64,000 nucleotides of DNA from Erigeron canadensis (Eukaryota; Streptophyta; Magnoliopsida; Asterales; Asteraceae). The notes beneath the pieces are model-generated. The model was not told the origin of the DNA. It saw only the letters and a list, made by a program, of their open reading frames with translations, and did not search any database. Shown piece after piece: positions 1 through 11,360 of this stretch. Each line of letters begins with the position of its first letter. Within the stretch, counting starts at the first letter, position 1. The stretch spans positions 6,683,513 through 6,747,512 of the forward strand of contig NC_057762.1 of the NCBI RefSeq assembly GCF_010389155.1, written 5' to 3'. Made by a program: the position numbers and the translations under genes.

Positions 1-90
1 CCATCCAAGGGTTTCTATTCGTTTAGGAATGAATTTAAGACCTTGTTATATATATATATATATATATATATTGGTAGATATAAGAGATAT
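1..90. repeat. Dispersed repeat, copy A, ending in a TA microsatellite
   Basis: The first 50 bases (ATCCAAGGGTTTCTATTCG onward, then a run of TA) closely match 24868-24948 in the same orientation. Both copies end in a TA-dinucleotide run followed by TTGGTAGATA. The copy may continue to the left of the window. The family is not recognised. The rest of the stretch to 683 is AT-rich with no coding signal. Confidence 0.6.
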
Positions 91-688
91 TAGAGATATG
101 CAAAAAAAAAAAATGAAAAATACACAAAAATTAAAAAACAAATCTTGGATCACATGAAAATATAAAAAATATCTGCTCGGTTATATGAAAAACTTTAAAA
201 TATTGTTATTTCATAATTTAAATTATAAAAAAGAATAACTTGATATGTGGTTCCATAACTTTCTAATTATTGTTTTCAAAAATCTCAAAAATATCATTTT
301 AATATTTGGGTTTCTGAATCTCTATTTGTTTATTAAAAATAATAATAATAATTTTATATATTTATTCACAAATATCTATCTATTTAACAATTTGTAATCG
401 TAAACATATATATAGATTAAAAGAAAAACTATGTCAGACTCTCTACTATTCTAGGTTCATTACCTTTACTCTTTGTTTCTCTTTTGTTCTTAATTGAATT
501 ATGTCTTCTTTTGTTTTACAGTATTCATGGTGAAATTTGTTAATCCAATTTTTGATTATATATCCTTATAAATTTGATTTACTTTGTATTTTCATTGTGT
601 AGGTTTAACAGAAAAAGATTTTGTTTTTATCAAAGAATTGATCCATGTCACGTTAATACGTACATATGATTCAGGATTATAAGGATGT

Positions 689-3362
689 TGTGACATCCGT
701 CACCAAAACCGATAAGTTATTATAATCTCTAACTTGAATTCTAGATATCTTGACTAGTCAATTTGCCTACATAGTATAACAAACGCAGAGATGTTGTGAT
801 CAATCCACTATGTGATTCCTATCACTTGAATTCTAATAGTTTAGGATTTAGTCACTCTATTTTTTTTTTAAACTTAAACGGTTATAGTTATTCCCGGTTA
901 TCTGTAGACGTGTTGTCGATTTGAGATATTCTTAAATCTCTATACACTACTTTACTAACTGGTAAGCTAAAGTCTATAGTATTAATATAAAAATCATAAT
1001 GTTAATTATAATAATACCTAAAGCTATTAAGGTGTGGAAAATTAAATTAATCTAAGACTAATAAGATCCTATATTAATTTGGATATCTCTCCTGATCATT
1101 AGTTTAGTTCGGCCAAAAAAAGGGATTCATATCCCATTCAAATTTAATTTATGATAACATCTAAGTCCTAATTGTTTACAAACACTTAACAAATTCCAAG
1201 TAATAATATAAAACCCTTTTGTTCTCTTTGGAAATATACGGCCAAACAAAAAAAAAAAACCAAAGAGAAGATTAAGTACAAATCTCTTTTCCTTCTCCTT
1301 GCCGTCGACCCATATACCATCATCAAAAGCTAGATTTTAATTATCACTTTGTCAAAGAAATTGTTGGTAAGGCTACTACTTTTGTTATGAGGTCTTGATC
1401 AAAATACAATTTATAATAAAAATTCTTATAGAGTTATATTTTATTTTGTAAAGGTACTTTAAAGAGTGATCATCAATCTTGGGGTAAATTACTTATCTTT
1501 TCTTTTAATATATATATATATATAATATATAAAAATATATCTCTGTACTTATTGATCTTTTGTTATAAGTAACCTATTTGATGAATATATATTATGGCAA
1601 AATTTACAAGAACTAATAAAAGATTTTTAAGGTTAAATCAAAAGCTTGAAGTATACATCACATTAATCTTAAAACTTTACATATTTATTGTAGCATAATA
1701 ATTAATGTAACTAAGGGAATCCAATTATGAAGACATTGAAATCATAACAGATGTAAATAGGTATTGGAAAGATTTGAAAGTTTATATATGTATATTAGTT
1801 GTAGTAGTCTTTAAAACAGTAAGTTTGAGTTATTTCAGAATCTGGACAGATTCGGTTTGTTAAATTTGAAAGGTTGTATCTTGGTCATGGAAGATGGTTA
1901 AGTCACGATTTTGGTGTCTAAAATTAAGTTCAGGAAGTCTACTTTCTGGTGGAAGTGTTTCGTGTCAAAATATGAAGTTTAAGGTTGTCAAACGAATTTT
2001 ATAACAAAACTACGCAAAGCTGAGTTTTTTGAACAGATTAAGGTCGAATTCAAATAGTCATATCTTGGACAATTTTATGAACTGGAAAATTATTTTTTTC
2101 CGGAAACATTTTTAAGATATTAAGAGTGTACAGTAAAAATTTGGATTTTTTTTTAGCTTCAAAGGCCCTTAACTTTTATAAAACTTTTCTGCGCGCAAAC
2201 ATTGAATTTTCTGACTAGTCTGTGATTATGGAATTTTTAAAAATAGTTAACGTGCGAAATAAATTAAGTAAAAATTCATGTAAGTTTATAACACTCAAAG
2301 GTTACAGTAGTTAAGATTTGAAAACTTGAATTGTTTGTCTCATCTTAATAAAAAATAGATAAAATTACAAAAAATTTCAGCAAATAAGAGCTTGTAGAAC
2401 TAAATCATAAATCATTAAAACAAATACTCTATATTAAGTTATGTGACTTGTAACTTAATAATATATGACAAATCAGTTGGGAATATTTTGAAAGTAGCCA
2501 TATATGTATATATATCATCAAATACGGGTTACAATGGATGGTTTTTGACCATGTCCATAATTATAACTTGTTCATATATATGTTGTGTAGATTCTAGCGA
2601 CCTTGTTGGACTTTGCATAACTATTTGCTTGTTGAGGTGAATTTCGTGGCCCCTTTTTGTATTATTTCTTTGGGGGAAAATGATGCTCAAAATATTTTTA
2701 TTTCTTTATTAGTTGTGCCAAAACTAGTTTGTTTATTGGACATATACGTGTACTTATGAAATGTGTATGTTAGCTTGCTTGTGTCGATTTCTATGATGCA
2801 ATAGATGTCTGTTGATATCTATTGAAGACTATTGGATAACTATCAACCAACTTTATACTCCAGCTAGTAGTTGTTGGTATTTAATGTGTGATTGAGTTGT
2901 TGGCAGGAGTGATGGGGATTGTGTTGTTGGATAACTATGATGACATTGATCAGTATTTAGTATGCTACTACATGTTTATATTTACAATATTGTCCAAACC
3001 TTATTTATCATGCACAGCAAATTCATTTGTATTCCTATAAACCTACGAACTCATCAACATTATGTTGACATTTTCGAGCATTCATTTTCAGGTAATAACA
3101 ATGCTTAAGGAGATTGAGCATAAGGACTTTAGGAAGACTAATAAAGAGATCCTTCATGGACTCCTAGTTGCATTTAATCATTGAACTCTATTTGCTATTT
3201 GTTACATCTTTTGCTATTTGAGGCGTGTTGCGTAGACTTATCCCGCTTGTGGGAATTACATTTATTTGGATTTCATTTAGTATAACTCTATTACAAATTC
3301 CATGTGCTATTGCTATATCTTTTTGTCATATCCTACGATTCCACCTAAGGTGGGGTGTGACA
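689..3362 (+). repeat. 5' LTR of the outer Tekay-like element
   Basis: The LTR is 2674 bp, with TGTGACATCC at its start and GTGTGACA at its end. It aligns to the 3' LTR at 20798-22388, but similarity is uneven. The last 720 bp (from 2643) are nearly identical. The middle (about 1370-1798) is clearly similar with many substitutions. Much of 780-1250 is hard to align. About 845 bp (roughly 1799-2643) is present here and absent from the 3' LTR. Short ORFs inside it are not convincing genes. Confidence 0.9.
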
Positions 3363-3365
3363 GAT

Positions 3366-3377
3366 TGGTATCAGAGC
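3366..3377 (+). other. Primer binding site, initiator Met-tRNA type
   Basis: TGGTATCAGAGC begins three bases after the LTR end and is the standard plant retrotransposon primer site complementary to the 3' end of initiator methionine tRNA. The AG of the LTR/PBS spacer and the downstream CCTTAG also match many Ty3/gypsy leaders. Confidence 0.92.
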
Positions 3378-5583
3378 CTTAGTTATAGAGAATTAGGTGG
3401 TTTGACCTAGACTATAACCTAAGTTCCCACATATAGCATGCATAATAGGGACTATGTGTGCATCATATATATGTGTAATTATTCATGAGCTGTTTCACTT
3501 ATTTGTGACCAATATATGTTTTGTTATGTGAACTAGGTGCTTGTATATGTTTATCGTTACTCATGTAATATTAATACGTGCATTATGAACCTATGATCAC
3601 TAGTAAATCCTACATTACTAGATTTAGCTTGTTTGACACTACTTCTTTGGGGGTTCTGGTAATATTGAGAAAGCCTAATATTTAGACCTATAATCACTTT
3701 AGTTGTTTAAGCTTCTGTTTATAATTAGTGAGGTTGGATATTGAAGGTGAACTCATCACCTAACACGATGTTAGGAAACTAGAAGTGGAGCATACACAAG
3801 TCAGAAGGATTTTTTTCTTCCCTTTAGTTATGATTAAGACTTAATTGGCCTCTTGAGTACAACTTAGAAACCTTCTAGACTGCTCTCTTTAGTGACACAT
3901 TACAAACCTGAAGTGACTTAATGATCTGGTGATAACACTCCACACAGCAAAATACACATATTCGAGAATAGGAAGAACTAGGGTGACCATGCAAAGTCAA
4001 TTACAATAACGGGTGCACACGTAATTGTAATTTGCAATGCATGCTAATCCTGGGGAATCCTATTGTCTAGGGTCATAGTCATATGGTTTAGATTCGTATG
4101 GTTAAATGTATGGTAACTCCTCTCCCATACCATCGCTAGCCAATCTAAATTTTAGTTTCAATATATACCTTAAAAGCAGGAAAAAAAAATTTATAACTAC
4201 AATCATTTGACTTTAAAAGACTATTTCGAGTATATGCGACGATTTTTTAATTAAAATCCTTATAATAAAACGTTGATAATGCAAAAAAAAGGGTTACTCT
4301 CCCCACATATATAACAAATTCTTAATGGGAGGTTCTAAGTATTAAATCAGGTGTTACTCGACATATAGAACTTCAATAAAATAAAATCCCGAAACACATT
4401 ACAAAATTTCAAAAAAAAAAGATAAATAAATATATATTATAACAAAGTAATTGTGAGATACTAAATTATAAATATAAGATTTAGTCTTATCCCTATCTGA
4501 AGCTCTACTGATCCCTCTTAATATTATAACTTTTCATTTTTGTTAACTTATTAAAAAGCATAACCGACACATTTAATAAGCCAGTACAAACTAAAAAAAA
4601 AAAAAAAGTAAAATTATATGTAAAACTAAACTTAAAAAAAAAAAAGAGCTCCACTTCAACATATTTAATTAGTAATGCACGCGCACACATATATATTTCA
4701 GTATGTATAAATAATGATACGGACATAACCAAATTCAAAATATATATCTAACACATAACTCATAGTTATTTGTCTTATTTTATAATATCATCAGAATATT
4801 TATCAAATTCATATATTATATCATTTTGTAACCTCTATCGATCATCATCATCTTATAATCTCATATTATCATCATTATACGGTAATATAGATTCCAAATT
4901 AATCCTCTAGAAAGTCAACTTACTAATCTATCAATCAACACACAGATTTTCATGCTCTATCTGAGAGACCATCATGGTAGGTTATCCTTGACTTGACAAG
5001 AAAAGTAGAAAGTGAATGTGATCCTTCGTAAGCATTTTGGAAAGCTAAACCAATCTTTGAGCAAGTGCTCAACTGTCAAGTGTCACCTAAAGAAAGTGCT
5101 TAGAGTATCTTTCTAATAATTATATAATAAATCATTGTTGGGCTTGCACAAGTTGAATTCATATCTCTCTCATTTAGTTAAAAATTTTTTATGATAGATT
5201 TTTAACTCAATATCTATTAATCATTATTTGCATAGTTTTTTTTTTTTAAACTCATTTTTTTATTATCTTATTCTTATTGTAATAATAAGATCTACTTCAC
5301 TATCTTATACATGTTGCTAAATAATTATTTTCATATACGAAAATTTATAATCATTTCTAGTAATCATAGCAATCCTATTTAGCAAGTTAGTGTAGCTAGC
5401 AAGACATATAACACAAATAAAAAAAACCACATAATCAGAAACGACTTAAATATACAGAACATCATCAAGTAAACTCAAATGAAGTCCCATGTCGAGTGTA
5501 AACCACATAATTCTATGCATGAATGTATAATCCCGCATTAACCCGAAACATACCAAAGAAACATATAGTCAATATAATAATAG
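3378..5583 (+). other. Non-coding interior of the outer element, left part
   Basis: This stretch lies between the primer binding site and the Athila/Tat-like insertion. It is AT-rich, carries stops in all frames and holds no gag-like domain or zinc knuckle. I see only A/T homopolymer runs, for example near 4591-4606 and 4633-4644. Confidence 0.6.
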
Positions 5584-6228
5584 TGATGTGCAAAATCGAG
5601 CTTTAAATTTATAAAACTAAAACTACCCAAAAACTCACTACTACGCACTCACGGGCAGTGGACCTAATCGTTTGTAATATAGTTAAGAGATAAGTCTGAG
5701 TTCGTTCTCAGAGATTGGAAATGATTAGTTGCTTATGAAATGGTTTGGAAAACGGGTGTTGCTTCGAAAATCCTCTTGACAAATAAAGTAAATGGGTTTG
5801 CAAAATAATTGCATAAATTTAAAAGAACACTTCAGACAATATAATTAAAAGTCATGCACCTTGACTTCCCTCGACTTCAAATGTGATTGCATTTAATGAA
5901 GAACAAATTCTCTAGAGTTTAAAGATAATCGTGACAAGATTAAGCTACTCACGTGGTACCACTGATGTGTGACTAATTTAGACCCATTACCCACATCGTT
6001 ATTGGTCATTTTACCATATGTTTTAAGTCGTTTTTGTATGCATTTGGCGCGTTTATGGTGTTTGTTAGTGTTTACAGGCTCTAAACAGGATACGCGTTCA
6101 TTTGGTACATTTTTGGATGATTATTGGCCTGGAAGTGCAATATGATGTTGAGAGTTGATTTGAGTGGAAGAAACGGCAAAGTTTGACAAGTAGTCGAGAT
6201 CGAAAGTAGTTGGTTCTGTACAAGCCAT

Positions 6229-6498
6229 GACCGCGCCGCAGTAGGGATGCATGTAGCCCACTGCGCCACAGCAGATATCCTCGGAAACAAATGAAGATTG
6301 CCCCACTGCGCCGCAGTGGGGGTCGTAAGTAAATGACTGCGCCGCAGTCAGAAAAGGAAGAAAGGAGGCCGTGGATTCATACTGCGCCGCAGTGGTGATC
6401 ACACGAACCACTGCGCCGCAGTCACTTGAAGTCAAAGTTAAACTACACCTCACTGCGCCGCAGTGAGGGAAGGCTCAACCCCACTGCGCCGCAGTGGG
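6229..6498 (+). repeat. Array 1: eight copies of an odd palindrome, core ACTGCGCCGCAGT
   Basis: Units lie near 6229, 6256, 6301-6321, 6334-6350, 6380, 6408, 6448-6468 and 6480-6498. The core is ACTGCG-C-CGCAGT. The bases outside the core differ from unit to unit but stay complementary: CCCC with GGGG, TG with CA, CCT with AGG, and CCC with GGG. The first two units are degenerate. Spacers are about 10-40 bp and are not similar to each other. The array ends about 50 bp before the TATA box of this LTR. Confidence 0.9.
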
Positions 6499-6548
6499 TG
6501 CACGGGAGAATCAGACTTGCCTTGTTTTTGCATCAGATTTTGGAGGAG

Positions 6549-6556
6549 TATAAATA
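6549..6556 (+). promoter_or_regulatory. TATA box of the solo LTR
   Basis: TATAAATA within GGAGGAGTATAAATAGAAAAC is a good plant TATA box. It follows the palindrome array by about 50 bp. The matching site of the minus-strand LTR is at 8284-8291. Confidence 0.6.
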
Positions 6557-8340
6557 GAAAACCCTAGGTCGAAAATTGGGTATCAAAAATCTTTCTAGGA
6601 GTTGTTCTACAAGGGTTCTTCTTCCTCCAATCAAGATTATTTCTTAGGCGGATTCGTTGAAGATTCACGGGCACCCATCTAGATCGTATCTACTTATTGT
6701 CTTGCATTTTATTTTCTTCAAACGATTGGTACATCATGTTTCTCTTCTATTTTATTCATTATTGTGAATTGATCATGAGTGGCTAAACGTTTAATCATCC
6801 ACCTTGATGAAACTAGACGGATAATGTGATTGCAATATTTTTAATTCAAAAAAGGGTTTATTTAATTATCGTTGTTCTATGATCTTAATGATGTTAACTC
6901 TTTTCATTAATTAACTTTGATATTGGTTGCATATGATTCTTCTTTGGTGGTACCAGTTGAATGTGTATGTGATTTTAAAACGTTTACTTGTCTATAAGTA
7001 ATTATTACTAGTTCATGGTATGATAGTGAATATCATTTTAAGAAAAGATTAATTTTGTCAACGTGATTGATATCAGTTGGTGGTACCACGCTATTGTCAC
7101 ATAGGTTCAATTGATAATTTAATAGTCAATAAAACTGATTGATAGAAGAATTGTCTTAGTTTTGGTGGTACCGGCTTGGGTAATTCGACTAGCAGTTAGG
7201 TGATTTGATAATTTGTTCACGGTTGGTGGTACCACGTGAGTATCTTAATCTTGTCACGATTATCCTTAAACTCTAGAAAAATTTGATCTTCATTAAATGC
7301 AATCACATTTGAAGTCAAGGGAAGTCAAGGTGGATGACTTTTAATTATACTGTCTGAAGTTTTCTTTTAAATTTATGCAATTATTTTGCAAACCCATTTA
7401 CTTTATTAGTCAAAAGGATTTTCGAAGTAACACCCGTTTTCCAACCCATTTCATGAGCAACTAATCATTTCCCAATCCCTGAGAACGAACTCAGACTTAC
7501 CTCTTAACTATATTACAAACGATCGGGTTCACTGCCCATGAGTGCGTAGTAGTGAGTTTTTGGGTAGTTTTAGTTTTATAAATTTAAAGCTCGATTTTGC
7601 ACATCAACCACCAACCGTGAACAAATTATCGAATCACCTAACTACTAGTCGAATTACCCAAGCCGGTACCACAAAAACTAAGACAATTCTTCTAAAAATC
7701 AGTTTTATTGACTATCAAATTACCAATTGAACCTATGTGACAATAGCGTGGTACCACCAACCGATATCAATCACGTTGACAAAATTAATCTTTTCTTAAA
7801 ATGATATTCACTATCATACCATGAACTAGTGATAATTACTTATAGACAAGTAACCGTTTTAAAATCACATACACATTCAACTGGTACCACCAACGAAGAA
7901 TCATACGCAACCAATATCAAAATTAATTAATGAAAAGAGTTAACATCATCAAGATCACAGAACAACGATAATCAAATAAACCCTTTTTAATTAAAAAAAA
8001 TATTGCAATCACATTATCCGTCTAGTTTCATCAAGGTGGATGATTAAACGTTTAGTCACTCATGATCAATTTACAATAATAAATAAAATAGAAGAGAAAC
8101 ATGATGTACCAATCGTTTGAAGAAAATAAAAAATTCAAGACTATAAGTAGATACGATCTAGATGGGTGCCCGTGAATCTTCAACGAATCCGCCTAAGAAA
8201 TAATCTTGATTGGAGGAAGAAGAACCCTTGTAGAACAGCTCCTAGAAAGATTTTTGATCGCTAATTTTCGACATAGGGTTTCCTATTTATACTCCTCCAA
8301 AATCTGATGCAGAAACAAGACAAGTCTGATTCTCCAGTGC

Positions 8341-8536
8341 ACCCACTGCGGCGCAGTGGGGTTGAGACTTCCCTCACTGCGGCGCAGTGAGGTATTATTT
8401 GACTTTGACTTCGGCTGACTACGGCGCAATCATTCACTTACGACCCCCACTGCGGCGCAGTGGGGCAATCTTCATTTGTTTCCGAGGATATTGGCCGCGA
8501 CGCAGTGGGCTACGTGCATCCTCACTGCGACGCATT
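8341..8536 (-). repeat. Array 2: about six palindromes in the minus-strand 3' LTR
   Basis: Units occur near 8342, 8371, 8415, 8450, 8492 and 8519, read on the plus strand as ACTGCGGCGCAGT. The central base is G on plus and therefore C in the sense direction, the same as in array 1. Compared with array 1, one segment of about 55 bp carrying one or two units is missing, and three units have lost symmetry. Confidence 0.88.
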
Positions 8537-8801
8537 CATTGCTTGTAGAGAACCATCTAATTTCGATCTCGATTACTTGCCAAACTCCGTCGTTTCTTCC
8601 ACTCAAATCAACTCTCATCATCATAACGTACTTCCTGGCCAATAATCATCCGAAAATGTACCAAATGAACGCGTATCCTGTTTAGAGCCTGTAAACACTA
8701 ACAAACACCATAAACGCGCCAAATGCATACAAAAACGACTTAAAACATATAGTAAAATGGCCAATAACGATGTGGGTAATGGGTATAAATTAGTCACATC
8801 A

Positions 8802-8817
8802 AATCCCCCACACTTGA
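8802..8817 (-). other. Polypurine tract of the Athila/Tat element
   Basis: On the minus strand CTCAAGTGTGGGGGATT leads directly into the LTR start TGATGTG at 8801. The upstream GAGGACAAACAATG is typical of Athila/Tat 3' ends. The motif marks the start of plus-strand DNA synthesis. Confidence 0.85.
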
Positions 8818-11360
8818 GCATTGTTTGTCCTCAAGCAAATCCAGAATTTAAGAAAAAGTAATCCTTGATAATCAAACTATCAAACAAGTGACAAGTATCA
8901 AAAAGAAGCAAAACCAAGCATGTCAAATGATAGAAAACGGGTGAAGCAGTTTTAATCTTAAATGAAAACTCGAAATGTTTGACAATACCTGAACAATCCG
9001 CAGGCCACGATAATCAACTAAGCTTAAATGAAAACAAACGATCCTATCAACATCATTCTACTCCAACAAACTTACTTTCGGGGTTGAATATATGAAGAAT
9101 CACTCATAGCTCAGTCGTGATGTATACTCTTTTACCATAGGCTTGAACCAGGATCGTCACTCCACCATTAAGGCACAAGGATCAAGTACATCGTCAAAAT
9201 AGGCATTAAGGGTGGTTGTTTAGTTAAACTATGTATAAGGAATATGTGCAATATGATATGGGAAATTTATTGGTTGAAAGTGAAAGGGAAGAGTTTATAG
9301 TATAAGTTATATTGAATATTAACAAATTAGTCTAATCACCCCATACCATTGATTGCTAACAAACCACTAACCTATAAGATGTTATCCCGAGAACACCTCC
9401 AAAGTACCAAGTAAGCCCGACACCATTGTGGTGTATCAACTTCAAACAACTTATAATCAACCAAATCTTCTAAAATTAATGATACAACAACTTCCTAGAC
9501 ATTTAAAGTTGAGAAATACCTACTATACCTACTAGTAGCCCAAGTTCTTTCTTTTCTTTTTTTCCTTTTTTTTTATTTCTGTTTTTCAATTCTATTTATT
9601 CTTTTTGAACCATTTTTACTCTACTAGTAGATATCCTCTTACAATGATAAACATGCTTATAACACTTCACTTTCTTTGTTTGAACAATCCAAGTCAATCT
9701 TCAATAACTTAACCCATTAACATATTCTCATAGACAAGAATATTCCACAAATCAACCCATTGAAACTCTCCCAAACCATCCAAACAAACCAATGACAATC
9801 AATGGCCCCCCAGATTAGACTAACGGTATAATTAGGTAAAGTTTACATGAATAAGTGGATTTATACAAATGAAAGGTAAGTTATAGTGATGTATATGTGT
9901 ATAAATTGCTAAGGTATAAAAGAAAAGAAAATTGTGTGAATATAAACAAGTATATGTATAAGGTTGTATACTAGGGATATGGATATACAAAAGAAAAATG
10001 AAAAGAAGGAAATAAAAAGTATATGGTCAAACCTAAATGCCAATTCGTCATCCAATGTACTCGTCACGATCAGCAGGCCAAGTTCTAGAATCAACACATC
10101 ACCGGTATACTCTTATCAAGAAAACAACCCGGAAATGGCTTAGAAATACCTCAAACACGCACATCTTAGTGCAGGGCATCAAAATGAAAACCCTTACTCC
10201 TGAATAAATCCAAGAGCCTAAGAGATGGACGTATTTACGAAGCAAACAAACCAAAACCGTCACCTGACACACTATATATGAAATGATGAAATCTCACAAT
10301 TGGGTGTTTTGGATATATATGAGTATGCAAGTAATGTTATCAATCCCGAAGGACTAGCCAAATAACCGTTCAAGACACACTTCGCCAATTAAAAATTTTT
10401 GTCAAGGAAACATTTTGTAGTAGAATTGCTTAAGAAGTAATCAATTAAGTGTCAAAAGCAATTTACCACAAGGACAAGTTCAACTCAAGTTTAAAAATCA
10501 ATATCAACTTCTATTATTCCGCTAAATTGATAGCACCAGTTTCAAACATGCACATCACAGTTAAGAGCTCAAAAGAGAGACTCAAACCCCTAGATAGAAT
10601 CCAAAAGCCTACGAGAGGGACATATCAACAAAACTGATAACAATCTCAATGGCAAAACAACAAAAATGATAAACCCGGTAGCTTAAACCTATTTGCCACC
10701 CCCCCCCCCCACACTTAAGATGGACAATGCCCTCAATGTCCATATTCGGTCAAACAAAGGTAAATAGGGGTATGCGACATAGAAAAATAAAAGCACATAT
10801 CGGAATGAGGACACATTTCATTTTGAAACAAGTTATCGACCCCGTGTCACAAACGGCACTTCTGAAACAGGAAGGACACTTTGGTTGGCGGGATAAACAA
10901 CTTGTGCCAAAACGGAAGGTGCGAGAGTTGTGTGTGCATCAAACATAGCAATACAAATATGGCGCTGAACTTACTGCCAGCATACGCACACCATCACACA
11001 ATCAACACATTGATGCCATAGAATAGATGAGAAGAGAATCCAAGGGGTTCCCCCCCACACTTGAGTTGCGCTATAGCCATCAAATGTAATAACCTGCTCA
11101 AATTCCATCAAAGCAACCCAAAATAGATCAAAGCAATACGTACACCTACTTGTTCATGCAACAACTAAAAGAAAAAGAAAAAAAGAAACAAATACAATGT
11201 TTCATCACCCCGTAGGGTGGATACCAACACAAATAAAGAAAGAAAATAAGAAATAATGTATCAAAGTACAGTCATCCATGTATCAGAATGAGCGAATATC
11301 AATCAGCATATGACCCCATCCCACAGTACCGGATGGAAGTCATCCTCATCATCACTGCTG
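8818..11360 (-). other. Long non-coding region between the 3' ORF and the LTR, with repeated PPT-like modules
   Basis: There is no credible coding sequence. Two more G-rich tracts resembling the real polypurine tract occur at 10698-10721 (13 C on the plus strand followed by ACACTTAAG) and 11050-11065 (CCCCCCCACACTTGAG). The 10698 copy is followed, in plus coordinates, by GGACAATGCC, so it also repeats the GGCATTGTCC-type flank seen at the true PPT. Long non-coding 3' regions are usual in the Tat/Athila branch. Confidence 0.7.

Larger units (their letters stand above)
5963..7606 (+). mobile_element. Solo LTR of the same Athila/Tat family, inserted in opposite orientation
   Basis: The 1644-bp LTR begins TGATGTGTGACTAA and ends TTTTGCACATCA. 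It is flanked by the perfect 5-bp duplication ACCAC at 5958-5962 and 7607-7611. It lies inside the 3' LTR of the minus-strand element. No internal region is attached, so unequal recombination between the LTRs of a once complete insertion is the simplest explanation. A TATA box (TATAAATA, 6549-6556) lies about 50 bp downstream of the array of palindromes at 6229-6498. Head-to-head inverted LTRs here form an imperfect inverted repeat of more than 1 kb per arm. Confidence 0.92.
5584..8801 (-). repeat. 3' LTR of the minus-strand Athila/Tat element, split by an insertion
   Basis: The LTR consists of 5584-5962 and 7607-8801. On the minus strand it starts TGATGTGACTA at 8801 and ends TTGCACATCA at 5584. 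The two pieces join at the ACCAC target duplication created by the inserted solo LTR. Once joined, the whole is the reverse complement of 5963-7606 over its length, with substitutions and one missing segment of about 55 bp inside the palindrome array. A TATA-like TATTTATA on the plus strand (8284-8291) corresponds to TATAAATA in the sense direction. Confidence 0.88.

Noticed and set aside
2443..3410. Short ORFs inside the outer LTR, one repeated in the other LTR (22251-22442)
   Set aside because: They repeat because the LTRs repeat. No domain, no codon signal, and the frames differ in length between copies.
6121..6453. Open reading frames through the palindrome arrays (also 8460-8645, 13027-13576 and 14062-14250) with repeated CGAV, LRRS or CAAV motifs
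   Set aside because: The palindromic core has no stop in any frame, so arrays look open on both strands. The apparent protein repeats are by-products.
6229..6498. CRISPR-like array of palindromic repeats with spacers
   Set aside because: Plant nuclear retrotransposon context, irregular spacing, flanks that change with each unit, and no cas genes.
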